NCBI GenBank assembly: GCA_947425785.1
Contig: CANEAY010000003.1
Location: 1 to 64,000, forward strand
DNA length: 64,000 nt
Direction: 5' to 3'
DNA from: an uncultured Pseudoflavonifractor sp.
Lineage (GTDB): Bacteria > Bacillota > Clostridia > Oscillospirales > Oscillospiraceae
The notes under the pieces are model-generated. The model had not been told where the DNA came from. It saw nothing but the letters and a program-made list of their open reading frames with translations, and made no database searches. How positions within the stretch are numbered: position 1 is the first letter of the stretch; each line of letters opens with the position of its first letter. Below are positions 49,814 through 58,638 of the stretch, piece after piece. The translations under genes and the position numbers were made by a program.

Positions 49814-50656
49814 TTACGCCTTCACAAAGTCCATGATCTTCTTGCCCTGGTCATAGCCCATACGGTAAAGCCCCTCCACCAGTTCCTTGTCCCTGGTAAG
49901 GGTGGACATACCGGTAATGTCGGCAGGGGCCACCACCAAAGCCCTGCCCTCCTTCTCCATGGCCTTGACGGCGTCCACGTCCCGGTTATAGCGGACGGCC
50001 CGGCGCAGGAGGGCGCCATAGGCATTGGGCCAGCGGCGCAGGGCCTTTTCCAGCACCTCCTGGTGCTCCAGAGGCGGGCGGAGGTAGTCCGCAGGGCGGG
50101 TCAGCAGCAGCACGATGCGGTCGCACCCCTGCTCCAGGGCCCGTTTATAGGGCACCGGGTCGGCGATGCCGCCGTCGAAGCCGGGCCTGCCCTGCACGGG
50201 GTAGGGCTGGCAGGCGCCGGGCACGGCACAGGATGCCTTGATAGGGTCAAAATTCCCGTCCCGCAGAAGAGCCTTGTCGTAATAGACCGGGTTCCCGGTG
50301 GCGGCGTCGGTGACCACCGCCTCGTACCGGGCGGCGGAGGCATTGAAGGCCTCCAAGTCCACCGGGTCTTCCCCGCCGGGGCCGGAGAGGAAGGTGTAGG
50401 GGTAGTCCAGGTTGATATAGGAGCCTGTCCGCAGCATATTGTGCATGGACATATACTCCCTGCGGAAGGCATAGTCCAGGTAAAAGCGGATATTCCGCCC
50501 CCGCTGGCCCGCCAGGTAGGAGACCATATTCCCGCTGCCCGCCGACACCCCGATAAGGTAGTCGAAGGGCTGGACGCCCTGATCCAGGATATAATCGTAG
50601 ATGCCGGCGGTAAAGGAACCCCGCATACCGCCGCCCACGTCAATGATGCCAAGCAT
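49814..50656 (-). CDS. Patatin-like phospholipase
   Basis: 280 residues from the ATG at 50656, after AAAGGAGAG. The oxyanion hole is GGGMRGSFTAG, the catalytic Ser is in GVSAGSGN (about residue 45), and the catalytic Asp is in FDGGIADPVP. These form the Ser-Asp dyad of patatins. No signal peptide is present, so it is a cytoplasmic lipid acyl hydrolase of the YjjU/RssA-like type. It follows fakA by 63 bases with a hairpin between, so it may be partly co-transcribed with the fatty-acid kinase pair, a sensible lipid-linked context. Confidence 0.88.
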   Translation of the reverse strand: MLGIIDVGGGMRGSFTAGIYDYILDQGVQPFDYLIGVSAGSGNMVSYLAGQRGRNIRFYLDYAFRREYMSMHNMLRTGSYINLDYPYTFLSGPGGEDPVDLEAFNASAARYEAVVTDAATGNPVYYDKALLRDGNFDPIKASCAVPGACQPYPVQGRPGFDGGIADPVPYKRALEQGCDRIVLLLTRPADYLRPPLEHQEVLEKALRRWPNAYGALLRRAVRYNRDVDAVKAMEKEGRALVVAPADITGMSTLTRDKELVEGLYRMGYDQGKKIMDFVKA

Positions 50657-50680
50657 TGGTCTTTCTCTCCTTTGAAAGTG

Positions 50681-50704
50681 CAAGGGGGCCCGCAGGCCCC
50701 CTTG
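50681..50704 (-). terminator. Hairpin between fakA and the patatin gene
   Basis: CAAGGGGGCC-CGCA-GGCCCCCTTG, a 10-bp GC-rich stem without a T tract; perhaps partial termination or mRNA stabilisation. Confidence 0.5.
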
Positions 50705-50719
50705 GTGTCTGTTACATTC

Positions 50720-52399
50720 TCATTCAGCGGAAATCATGTAGTAATAGACCGGCTGGCCTCCGGACAGGAGAGTGATCTCCGCCTTGGGGCAGGCGGCGGT
50801 GAAGAACTTCAGGGTCTTCTCCGCCTCGCTCTCCTTCACATCGGCGCCGTAGTAGATGTTGATGAACTCGGCGTTCTGGAAGGTATCTTCCTTACAGAGC
50901 TTCTCAAAGAGCTTCTTGGGGTTCTTCTGGGTGTCAAACAGCTGTCCGTTCAGCAGGGCCATGTGATCCCCCCGCTTGATGGTGAAGCCGCCGAAATCGC
51001 TGTCCCGGGCGGCATAGGTGATCTCGGTGGTGGAGACCCGTGCCATGGCCTCGGCCATGGCGGCCTCGTTCTCCTCCACGCTGGCGTCGGGATCCATCAC
51101 CAGCAGGGCGGAGATGCCCTGGGGGATGGTCTTGGAGGGGATGACCACCACCTGCTTGCCCTCGGCCAGAGGGATGCACTGCTGGGCGGCCATGACGATG
51201 TTCTTGTTGTTGGGCAGGACAAAAACGATCTCCGCCGGGGTGGCGTCGATCTGCTTGAGGATGTCCTCGGTGGCGGGATTCATAGTTTGGCCCCCGGAGA
51301 TGACCCCGTCGGCCCCCAGATCCCGCAGGACGGCGGCAAGGCCGTCGCCGGCGGCCACCGCCACCACGCCGTACTTCCGCTCCGGCGGGGCGATCTTCCG
51401 CTCCCCGCTCTCCAGCTGCTCCTCTACCTCATCCAGGTCGTCGGTGGACTGGACGTGCTTGCCCGCCGCCAGATCCTCGGCCTGGGTGCGCATATTCTCG
51501 ATCTTGGCCAGCTCCAGGATGCCGTACTTGGCGCTCTCGGTGAGGGCGGCGCCCGGGGTGTCGGTGTGGACGTGGACTTTGAACTCCTCGTCGCTCTCGC
51601 CGATGACCAGGCTGTCGCCGATGGAGTTGAGGTAGGCCCGGAAGGGCTCCAAGTTCACGTTCTCCTTCTCCTTGCGGACAATGAAGACCGTGTCGTAGGT
51701 AAAGGTGATGTCCTCATCTCCCAGGGCGGCGAAGTCCGCGCCGGACTTCTTCACCTCGGGCACGCTGGCCCCCTCGGGCATAGGCTCTCCCTTCATCTCG
51801 TCCAGCATACCCTGGAGGATGACCAGGAAGCCCTTTCCGCCGGAGTCCACCACTCCGGCCTTTTCCAGCACCGGGTTCTGCTCGGTGGTGTTGTCCAGGG
51901 CCACCAGGCCCTCGGCAATGGCCTTCTCCAACACACACTGGGCGCCGGCGTCCTCCCGGGCGGCGGCGGCCGCCGCGGCGGCGGTGAGACGGGAGACGGT
52001 GAGGATGGTGCCCTCGGCGGGCTTCATCACCGCCTTGTAGGCGGCGGCCACGCCGAAGTCCAGGGCGATGGCCAGATCCCGGCCGTCGATGGTCTCCTTC
52101 TCCTTCACCGCCTTGGCAAAGCCCCGGAACAGCAGGGAGAGGATGACGCCGGAGTTGCCCCGGGCGCCCCGGAGCAGGGCGTTGGCGGTGGCGTTGGCGG
52201 CCTCCCCCACGGTGTCCCGGCTCTTCTTGGTCAGCTCCTCGGCGGCGGCTCCCATGGTCATGGACATATTGGTGCCCGTGTCCCCGTCGGGGACAGGGAA
52301 GACGTTGAGCTCATTGATCTCCTGCTTCTGAGCGTTGATACACGCCGAGGCGTGGACGATCATACGGGCAAACAGCGCCCCATCAATGGTAGTGATCAT
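50720..52399 (-). CDS. fakA: Fatty acid kinase ATP-binding subunit (DAK-domain, YloV/FakA)
   Basis: 559 residues. The N-terminal DhaL/Dak2 domain (1-200) has NVFPVPDGDTGTNMSMTMGA, where the aspartates bind Mg-ATP, and RGARGNSGVILSLLFRG. A middle domain (about 230-330) and a C-terminal FakA domain follow; GGQTMNPATEDI and VFVLPNNKNIVMAAQQ are diagnostic. FakA phosphorylates fatty acids held by FakB, for entry to phospholipid synthesis; no fakB is in this window. It is directly downstream of the asp23-like gene, the usual arrangement. Confidence 0.93.
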   Translation of the reverse strand: MITTIDGALFARMIVHASACINAQKQEINELNVFPVPDGDTGTNMSMTMGAAAEELTKKSRDTVGEAANATANALLRGARGNSGVILSLLFRGFAKAVKEKETIDGRDLAIALDFGVAAAYKAVMKPAEGTILTVSRLTAAAAAAAAREDAGAQCVLEKAIAEGLVALDNTTEQNPVLEKAGVVDSGGKGFLVILQGMLDEMKGEPMPEGASVPEVKKSGADFAALGDEDITFTYDTVFIVRKEKENVNLEPFRAYLNSIGDSLVIGESDEEFKVHVHTDTPGAALTESAKYGILELAKIENMRTQAEDLAAGKHVQSTDDLDEVEEQLESGERKIAPPERKYGVVAVAAGDGLAAVLRDLGADGVISGGQTMNPATEDILKQIDATPAEIVFVLPNNKNIVMAAQQCIPLAEGKQVVVIPSKTIPQGISALLVMDPDASVEENEAAMAEAMARVSTTEITYAARDSDFGGFTIKRGDHMALLNGQLFDTQKNPKKLFEKLCKEDTFQNAEFINIYYGADVKESEAEKTLKFFTAACPKAEITLLSGGQPVYYYMISAE

Positions 52400-52416
52400 A
52401 TCTTTCTGCCTTCCTT

Positions 52417-52767
52417 TCAGCCGATGACCATGGAGTCGATGAACACGTCCACCTTTTTGACCTCCACTCCCGTGGCACGGCTGACGTTGTACTTGACCTC
52501 GCTCATGATAGAGCGGCTCACAGCCATAAGGTTGACCCCGTTCTCCACGATGATGTGGAGCTCCAAAGAGATGGTATCGTCCTCGTTGAGCTTGACCTTG
52601 ACTCCCTTGGCCATGGACTCCCGCCGCAGCAGGTGCACCAGTCCGTCGGTGGTGGAGCGGATGGCCATGCCCTTCACACCGTAGCAGTTGGTGGCGGCGG
52701 CGCCGGTAATGTTGGTAAACACATCGCTGCTGATGGTGATGACGCCCTTTTCCGTTTGCAGCTTCAT
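52417..52767 (-). CDS. Asp23/Gls24-family (YloU-like) protein
   Basis: 116 residues from the ATG at 52767, after AAAGGAAGGATATCC. The motif GVITISSDVFTNITGAAATNCYGVKGM and the later VNLMAVSRSIMSEVKYNV (conserved NI..V..V pattern) define the Asp23 family. In Bacillus and relatives the yloU gene precedes yloV (fakA), as here with a 17-base gap. The role is linked to envelope or fatty-acid homeostasis but is not settled. Confidence 0.9.
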   Translation of the reverse strand: MKLQTEKGVITISSDVFTNITGAAATNCYGVKGMAIRSTTDGLVHLLRRESMAKGVKVKLNEDDTISLELHIIVENGVNLMAVSRSIMSEVKYNVSRATGVEVKKVDVFIDSMVIG

Positions 52768-52884
52768 GGATATCCTTCCTTTCCGCGCGTAAAACGCTGT
52801 ATGCCTATTGACCCATAGTATATCATTGTGGCTATTGTATTCTATTTTCAACAAAATTACAAGGGAAAAAGTGGCGGGAAACGA

Positions 52885-52913
52885 TTGTAATTTCCTCGAA
52901 AGTCGTGTACACT
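52885..52913 (+). promoter_or_regulatory. Promoter of the small membrane protein gene
   Basis: TTGTAA (52885-52890), 17 bases, TACACT (52908-52913). Confidence 0.6.
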
Positions 52914-52948
52914 AAGGATACCATATGAAAAAAGGAGGCGACGGGAAC

Positions 52949-53137
52949 ATGAAAATTGCCCGTTTCGTACTGAAGATCGTGGGGACTTGCCTGGCGCTGG
53001 CCGCGGCCGCCTGCTGCATCATCGCCTACTGGGACAAGATCACCGAGTGTGTCAACCGCGTGGGGAACAAGCTGGGCTTTTCCTGCGGCTGCAGCGACTA
53101 CGCCGACTTTGACGACTACGCCGACTGGGAGGACTGA
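52949..53137 (+). CDS. Small single-span membrane protein
   Basis: 62 residues from the ATG at 52949; AAAGGAGG lies about ten bases upstream, while an in-frame ATG at 52925 precedes that site. One hydrophobic helix (about 4-26, VLKIVGTCLALAAAACCIIAYW) is followed by a basic stretch (DKITECVNRVGNKLG) and an acidic, Cys-containing tail ending DYADWED. The tail repeat YADFDDYADWED is striking. Similar little proteins occur in gut Clostridia without known function. It has its own promoter and terminator. Confidence 0.75.
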   Translation: MKIARFVLKIVGTCLALAAAACCIIAYWDKITECVNRVGNKLGFSCGCSDYADFDDYADWED

Positions 53138-53168
53138 ACTCCTCCGCCCCAAGAGAACATGGCCGCAG

Positions 53169-53203
53169 CGGGACTGCCTTTTCGAAGGCAGTCCCGGCTT
53201 TTT
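53169..53203 (+). terminator. Terminator of the small membrane protein gene
   Basis: CGGGACTGCCTT (53169-53180), loop TTCG, AAGGCAGTCCCG (53185-53196), then GCTTTTTCC. Confidence 0.9.
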
Positions 53204-53275
53204 CCTCTTTTCTTTCCCTGTCCAAACTGCTATAATGTCTCTCACGAATCCCGTTATACAAAGGAATGAGGCCCC

Positions 53276-54094
53276 ATGCCCAACTACTACGCCCATCTGG
53301 ACTTCGGCCGCCGGGTAATGGAGCGGCTGCCCGCCCTGCTGCGAAGTGCCCTCACCCGGGAGGAGGATCCCTTCCTGGCCGGGTGCCTGGGCCCCGACCC
53401 CCTTTTCTTCTACCGCCCCCTCCTCCCCAGCCTTCCCCGGCAGGCCGGCATCGACCTCCACCACCACAGCTTCCGCGCCCCGGCGGAGGGCCTGCTGGCG
53501 GCGGTGGAGGAGAAGGCCCCCTTCGCCGGAAGCTACGCCGCCGGTTTTTTGTGCCACTTTGCCCTGGACAGCGCCTGCCACCCCCTGGTGGAGGAGCAGG
53601 TCTCCCACGGCCTGGCCCACAGTGCCGTGGAGAGCGAGCTGGACCGCACCCTGATGACGGCCCAGGGGCTTGACCCTCTCCTGGACACCCCCCTGCCCTC
53701 CTTTGACCTGCCTGACACGTTCTTTTCCACCGTGACGGCGGCCACCTGCCCCGGCGTAACGGCGGAGGCCTTCCGGGAGGCCCTGGATTCCTTCTGCCGG
53801 GTGTGCCGGCTCCAGACCCGGTGGGCGGGCACCTGGGCCTCCACCGCCATGGATCGGCTGGGAGGCCGCTTTTCCCAGCTCTCCGTTCTGCGCGGTTCCC
53901 TTCTCACCCCCCGGCCCGACCTGACCTGCGCCCCTGCGGCCGAAACGCTGGCCCTGATCCTGGAGGAGACCGTTCTCCCCACCGTCCGGGCCATCACCGA
54001 ATTCTTCTCTGCCGCCGCCCGGCGTGGTACCCTGGGCAGCTGGTATGACCGGGACTACTACGGGCAGAGCGTCCCCACCCTGGTCACAGTTTGA
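53276..54094 (+). CDS. Zinc-dependent phospholipase C-like protein
   Basis: 272 residues. The pattern MPNYYAHLDFGRRVMERL, LAGCLGPDPLFFYRP, DLHHHS and GFLCHFALDSACHP (His and Asp zinc ligands) matches the zinc-dependent phospholipase C / S1-P1 nuclease-like family (PF00882). No signal peptide is seen, unlike secreted alpha-toxin-type enzymes, so an intracellular role is likely. An extended -10 (TGCTATAAT, 53228-53236) lies upstream. The stop is 20 bases before aroE, so the two are co-transcribed. Confidence 0.78.
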   Translation: MPNYYAHLDFGRRVMERLPALLRSALTREEDPFLAGCLGPDPLFFYRPLLPSLPRQAGIDLHHHSFRAPAEGLLAAVEEKAPFAGSYAAGFLCHFALDSACHPLVEEQVSHGLAHSAVESELDRTLMTAQGLDPLLDTPLPSFDLPDTFFSTVTAATCPGVTAEAFREALDSFCRVCRLQTRWAGTWASTAMDRLGGRFSQLSVLRGSLLTPRPDLTCAPAAETLALILEETVLPTVRAITEFFSAAARRGTLGSWYDRDYYGQSVPTLVTV

Positions 54095-54114
54095 GAGAGA
54101 AAGAAGGTTCTTCT

Positions 54115-54972
54115 ATGCTGGTCAAGCTGGAAAACACCACGAAAAAGCTCTGCGTCATCGGCGACCCGGTGCTTCACACCCGCTCGCCCCTGCTGCAGAA
54201 TGCCATGATATCTGAATTCGGTCTGGACTATGTTTATCTCTGCCAGCACGTGCCCAAGGGAGAGACCACCCGGTGGCTGGAGTGCGCCAAATTTGGCGGC
54301 TATGTTGGGTTCAACGCCACCATGCCCCACAAGGAGGCCCTGGCGCCCCTGATGGACGGACTGGATGAGGTGGCCCGCCTGTGCGGGGCGGTGAATACCG
54401 TCTGCATTCGGGACGGGAGAGCCATGGGCTATAACACCGACGGCGGCGGCTTCCTCCGGGCCCTGGGCGGCCTGGGGGTGGAGCCTGCCGGAAAGCGGGT
54501 CATGCTCCTGGGCTCCGGCGGCGCGGCCAAGGCGGTGGCCGCCGCCCTTGTGGGGGCGGGAGCCGCCGTCACCGTCTGCAACCGCACCCTCTCCAAGGCG
54601 GAGCAGGTGGCGGCCATGGCCCCCGGTTCCATTGCTTCGGCGGACTTCAAGTTGGAGACCCTCCGGGCGGTGGCGGCGGACAGCGGCCTGCTGGTCAACT
54701 GCACCTCCCTGGGGATGGAGGGGACTGCCTCCCAGTTTGACGACCTCACCTTCCTGGAGGCCCTGCCCCGGGAGGCGGCGGTGTGCGACGCCATCTATGC
54801 CCCGGCGGAGACTCTGCTGCTGAAAAAGGCCCGGGAGCTGGGCCACCCCGCCATGAACGGCATGGGGATGCTCCTCCACCAGGCCATCCTGGCTTTGGAG
54901 CACTTTACCGGCCAGGTCCTGGACGTGGAGCGGGCCAAGGCCGCCGCTCTGGCGGCGCTGAAGAATGGCTGA
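54115..54972 (+). CDS. aroE: Shikimate dehydrogenase
   Basis: 285 residues from the ATG at 54115, after AGAAGG. Shikimate-binding motifs TRSPLLQNAMI and NATMPHKEA (catalytic Lys) and the catalytic Asp in YNTDGGGF are present. The NADP motif is LLGSGGAAKAVAAAL with CNRTLSKA. The end NGMGMLLHQAILALEHFTG is typical. It supplies the one shikimate-pathway step absent from the aro operon at 37359-47315, so it may be regulated separately. It is co-transcribed with the phospholipase-like gene. Confidence 0.95.
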   Translation: MLVKLENTTKKLCVIGDPVLHTRSPLLQNAMISEFGLDYVYLCQHVPKGETTRWLECAKFGGYVGFNATMPHKEALAPLMDGLDEVARLCGAVNTVCIRDGRAMGYNTDGGGFLRALGGLGVEPAGKRVMLLGSGGAAKAVAAALVGAGAAVTVCNRTLSKAEQVAAMAPGSIASADFKLETLRAVAADSGLLVNCTSLGMEGTASQFDDLTFLEALPREAAVCDAIYAPAETLLLKKARELGHPAMNGMGMLLHQAILALEHFTGQVLDVERAKAAALAALKNG

Positions 54973-54973
54973 C

Positions 54974-55011
54974 AAAAGGGGAAAGGCTTGACCTTTCCCC
55001 TTTTCTTTTTT
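54974..55011 (+). terminator. Terminator of aroE
   Basis: AAAAGGGGAAAGG (54974-54986), loop of five, CCTTTCCCCTTTT (54992-55004), then CTTTTTT. Confidence 0.9.
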
Positions 55012-55059
55012 CCAAAAACGCGTTATAATACCTTCCATCCACATTTGGGAGGCTTTTTT

Positions 55060-55959
55060 ATGCAAAAACTCCTCTTCATCTATAATCCTCACGCCGGAAA
55101 GGGCCGGGTGCGCAGCAAGCTGGCGGGCATCCTCAACGCCTTCACCCGGGCCGGGTGCCTGGTCACCGTCTACCCCACCCAGGGCCCCGGCGACGCCATC
55201 CGAGCCGCCAAGGAGCTCTCCGCTGGCTATGACCGCATTGCCGTGTGCGGCGGGGACGGCACCCTCCACGAGGTCATCACCGGCCTGATGGAACTGCCCC
55301 AGAGCGCCCGGCCTCCCATCGGCTATATCCCCGCCGGGACTACCAACGACTTTGCCCGGAACCTGGGCCTGCCCCGGGGCATGGAGGAGACCGCCGCCCT
55401 GGCCGCCGCCGGGGAGCCCCGGAGCGTGGACATCGGCCGGCTGGGGGAGCGGTACTTTACCTACGTGGCCGCCCTGGGGGCCTTCACCGACGTATCCTAC
55501 AACACCCCCCAGCAGTTCAAGAATGCCCTGGGCCACCTGGCCTACGTCCTCAAGGGGGCCGCGGAGCTGGCCAACCTCCAGAGCTACGCCCTCCGGGTGG
55601 AGCACGACGGCGGCGTGCTGGAAGGGGACTTCCTCTATGTCATGGTAAGCAACACCGTCTCCGTAGGGGGCCTTATCGGCCTGCCTGCCGAGGAGGTGAG
55701 CCTCAACGACGGCCTTTTGGAGGCGGTGCTGGTGCGGATGCCCCAGACCGTGGCCCAGATGAACGCCGCCATCTACGCCCTGGCCAGACAGGAGTACAGC
55801 GAGGACAGCGGCGTGGTAGGGCTCCACTCCTCCAAATTCCGCATCCTCTGCGTCCAGGCCGTCCCCTACACCCTGGACGGCGAGTTCGGCGGGGAGTACA
55901 CCCAGGCGGACATCACCGCGGTGAATGAGCCCATTCAGATCGTCTTTGGCCAAAACTGA
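55060..55959 (+). CDS. Diacylglycerol kinase-type lipid kinase (YegS/DgkB/BmrU family)
   Basis: 299 residues from the ATG at 55060, after TTTGGGAGG; upstream in-frame starts lie over the terminator. YNPHAGKGRV and VCGGDGTLHEVITGL are the nucleotide-binding motifs, and PAGTTNDFARNLGLPRG is the family signature. GGLIGLPAEEVSLNDGLLEAVLVR belongs to the C-terminal beta-sandwich. It phosphorylates diacylglycerol or a related lipid with ATP. A TATAAT at 55024-55029 may be its -10. mnmG follows 34 bases on. Confidence 0.9.
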   Translation: MQKLLFIYNPHAGKGRVRSKLAGILNAFTRAGCLVTVYPTQGPGDAIRAAKELSAGYDRIAVCGGDGTLHEVITGLMELPQSARPPIGYIPAGTTNDFARNLGLPRGMEETAALAAAGEPRSVDIGRLGERYFTYVAALGAFTDVSYNTPQQFKNALGHLAYVLKGAAELANLQSYALRVEHDGGVLEGDFLYVMVSNTVSVGGLIGLPAEEVSLNDGLLEAVLVRMPQTVAQMNAAIYALARQEYSEDSGVVGLHSSKFRILCVQAVPYTLDGEFGGEYTQADITAVNEPIQIVFGQN

Positions 55960-55993
55960 CTGACTTCTTACTCTTGGGAAAGGAGGGGCACCC

Positions 55994-57820
55994 ATGGATC
56001 ACAACGCCGGCAGCTTTGACGTGGCCGTCATCGGGGCGGGCCACGCCGGTATCGAGGCCGCCCTGGCCTGCGCCCGGCTGGGCCTTCGCACCCTGTGCTT
56101 CACCGTAAACCTGGACGCGGTGGGCAATATGCCCTGCAACCCCGCCATCGGCGGCACCGGCAAGGGCCACCTGGTGCGGGAGATCGACGCTTTGGGCGGC
56201 GAGATGGCTCGTGCCGCCGACAAAGCCTGCATCCAGTACCGGGTACTGAACAAGGGCAAGGGCCCCGCTGTGTGGTCCCTCCGGGCCCAGGCCGACCGCC
56301 GCCGCTATCAGGAAATTATGAAGCACACCCTGGAGCTCCAGGAAAACCTGTGGGTCAAGCAGGCGGAAATTACGGACATCCTCACGGAAAACGGGGCGGT
56401 CTCCGCCGTGCGCACCGCCTATGGGGCGGTGTATCAGGTAAAGGCCGCCATCCTCTGCTCCGGCACTTACTTAGCGGGCCGCACCATCGTAGGGGAGGTG
56501 ACCCGGGACAGCGGCCCCGACGGCCTGGCCGCGGCGGGGGCTCTGTCAGAGAGCCTCCGGGGCCTGGGCCTCACCCTCCGCCGCTTCAAAACGGGCACGC
56601 CCCCCCGGGTGAACCGCCGGAGCGTGGATTTCTCCCAAATGGAGCTTCAGGAGGGAGACGCCGCCCCGGTGCCCTTCTCCTTCACCACAGAAGCACCCCC
56701 GGAGAACCGGGCGGTGTGCTGGCTGACCTACACCACCGAAGAGACCCACCGGGTCATCCGGGAAAACCTCCACCGCTCCCCCCTTTTCTCCGGGGTCATC
56801 GAAGGGGTGGGGCCCCGGTACTGCCCCTCCATTGAGGACAAGGTGGTACGCTTCGCCGACAAGCCCCGGCACCAGCTCTTCATCGAGCCCATGGGCCTGA
56901 ACACGGAAGAGCTCTACATCCAGGGCTTCTCCTCCTCCCTCCCGGAGGAGGTTCAGGTGAAAATGCTCCACACCATCCCCGGCCTGGAAAATGCCGAGAT
57001 GACCCGGCCCGCCTACGCCATCGAGTACGACTGCGTGGACCCCACCGAGCTGCGCCCCACCCTGGAGCACAAAAAGATATCCGGCCTCTACGGCGCGGGG
57101 CAGTTCAACGGCTCCTCCGGCTACGAGGAGGCCGCCGCCCAGGGCCTCATGGCGGGCATCAACGCCGCCATGAAGATCCTGGGCCGTCCCCCGGTGGTGC
57201 TGGGCCGGGAGGAGGGCTACACCGGCGTCCTCATCGACGACCTGGTGACCAAGGGCACCAATGAGCCCTACCGCATGATGACCTCCCGGACGGAATACCG
57301 CCTTCTCCAGCGGCAGGACAACGCCGACCGCCGCCTTTCCCACATCGGCCACCGGGTGGGTCTGGTGAGCGGCGAGGACTACCAAAAGGTGGTGGACAAG
57401 TACGCCGCCGTAGATAAGGAAATCGCCCGGCTGGAGAAAACGGGCTGTCCCGGCGGCCGCCTGGCCGACCTGCTCCGCCGCCCGGAGAATACCTACGAGA
57501 GCTTGGGGCCGCTTGATCCCACCCGCCCGGACTTGCCCCCTGCCGTCACCGAGGCGGTGGAAATTGAAATTAAGTATGCCGGGTACATCCGCCGCCAGGA
57601 AAAGCAGGTGGAGGAGCTGAAAAAGCTGGAGCGGCGGGCTCTGCCCCCCGATCTGGACTACCTCTCCATGCAGGGCCTCCGGCTGGAGGCCCGCCAGAAG
57701 CTGGACAAGCTCCGCCCGGAGAACCTGGGCCAGGCCAGCCGGGTCTCCGGGGTGAGCCCCGCCGACGTGGCCGCCCTCATGGTCTATCTGGAGAAGGAGG
57801 GACGGCATGGAGGAGCCTAA
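55994..57820 (+). CDS. mnmG: tRNA uridine-5-carboxymethylaminomethyl(34) synthesis enzyme MnmG
   Basis: 608 residues. FAD motif [40 protein letters not shown] is diagnostic, as are [18 protein letters not shown] and the active Cys region [18 protein letters not shown] [21 protein letters not shown] follows, with the C-terminal helical tRNA-binding domain (about 540-608). With MnmE it adds the cmnm5/nm5 group to wobble U34. mnmE is not in the window. The 3' end overlaps vanW by 14 bases. AAAGGAGGGG precedes the ATG. Confidence 0.97.
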   Translation: MDHNAGSFDVAVIGAGHAGIEAALACARLGLRTLCFTVNLDAVGNMPCNPAIGGTGKGHLVREIDALGGEMARAADKACIQYRVLNKGKGPAVWSLRAQADRRRYQEIMKHTLELQENLWVKQAEITDILTENGAVSAVRTAYGAVYQVKAAILCSGTYLAGRTIVGEVTRDSGPDGLAAAGALSESLRGLGLTLRRFKTGTPPRVNRRSVDFSQMELQEGDAAPVPFSFTTEAPPENRAVCWLTYTTEETHRVIRENLHRSPLFSGVIEGVGPRYCPSIEDKVVRFADKPRHQLFIEPMGLNTEELYIQGFSSSLPEEVQVKMLHTIPGLENAEMTRPAYAIEYDCVDPTELRPTLEHKKISGLYGAGQFNGSSGYEEAAAQGLMAGINAAMKILGRPPVVLGREEGYTGVLIDDLVTKGTNEPYRMMTSRTEYRLLQRQDNADRRLSHIGHRVGLVSGEDYQKVVDKYAAVDKEIARLEKTGCPGGRLADLLRRPENTYESLGPLDPTRPDLPPAVTEAVEIEIKYAGYIRRQEKQVEELKKLERRALPPDLDYLSMQGLRLEARQKLDKLRPENLGQASRVSGVSPADVAALMVYLEKEGRHGGA

Positions 57821-58613
57821 AAAGCGCTCCAAGCTCCGCTCACGACTGGGGAGTGCCTACTACGGCAGTCTTCGGCAGCTGCTGTGGCTGAAGCTCTCCC
57901 CCACCTTTGCCAAGGAGCGACGGGCAGAGTGCCTGCCCTATGTCCAGTTCTCCCACGCCACCCCCCTGCTGCGGAAATTGCAGGGGGACGACATGGCCCT
58001 CCAGCAGAACAAGGTGACCAACCTGAAGCTGGCCGTAAAACAGCTGGACGGCGTGGTCATCCGCCCCGGCGAGACCTTCAGCTACTGGTATCTCATCGGA
58101 AAGCCCTCCCGGCGGAAGGGCTACCGGGAGGGGATGATCCTGCGCAGCGGCAAGGTGTGCGCCGGCGTGGGCGGCGGGCTGTGTCAGCTTTCCAACCTGA
58201 TCTACTGGATGGCCCTCCACTCTCCCCTGACGGTGGTGGAGCGGCACCGCCACGGCTACGATGTGTTCCCCGACGCGAAGCGCACCCAGCCCTTTGGCAG
58301 CGGGGCCACCTGTGCCTACCCCCACGCCGACCTGATGCTCCGCAACGACACAGACGAGTGCTTTCAGTTCTCCCTCCATGTGGGGGAAAAAGAGCTGGAG
58401 GGGGCCATTTTAGGGGAAACTCCCCCGGCCTTCCGCTATGAGATCGTGGAGCGTGATCACGAGATGCGGGGTGAGTACTGGGGCGGCTACACCCGCCGCA
58501 ACAAGCTCTTCCGCCAGGTCTTCGACCTGTCCGGCGCCCTCCTGGGTGAAGAGCCGGTGGCGGAAAACTGTGCCGTGATGATGTACTCCCCCATGCTGCA
58601 GGACAAGAATTGA
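57807..58613 (+). CDS. VanW-family protein
   Basis: 268 residues. The VanW core is clear: [27 protein letters not shown], then [38 protein letters not shown] and [11 protein letters not shown]. VanW occurs beside vancomycin resistance genes but also widely alone; its activity is unproven, perhaps in cell-wall metabolism. No signal peptide or membrane segment is visible. It overlaps mnmG by 14 bases and is followed 25 bases later by mnmA, so it is embedded between two tRNA-modification genes. Confidence 0.9.
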   Translation: MEEPKKRSKLRSRLGSAYYGSLRQLLWLKLSPTFAKERRAECLPYVQFSHATPLLRKLQGDDMALQQNKVTNLKLAVKQLDGVVIRPGETFSYWYLIGKPSRRKGYREGMILRSGKVCAGVGGGLCQLSNLIYWMALHSPLTVVERHRHGYDVFPDAKRTQPFGSGATCAYPHADLMLRNDTDECFQFSLHVGEKELEGAILGETPPAFRYEIVERDHEMRGEYWGGYTRRNKLFRQVFDLSGALLGEEPVAENCAVMMYSPMLQDKN

Positions 58614-58638
58614 CGAGCCGGGAAAGGAGATGCGCCCT

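Noticed and set aside
48362..52684. A 1440-codon open frame on the plus strand
   Set aside because: It lies antisense to proS, the patatin gene, fakA and the asp23-like gene, has low-complexity Leu/Gly/Val/His content and no binding site. It is a shadow of GC-rich minus-strand codons.
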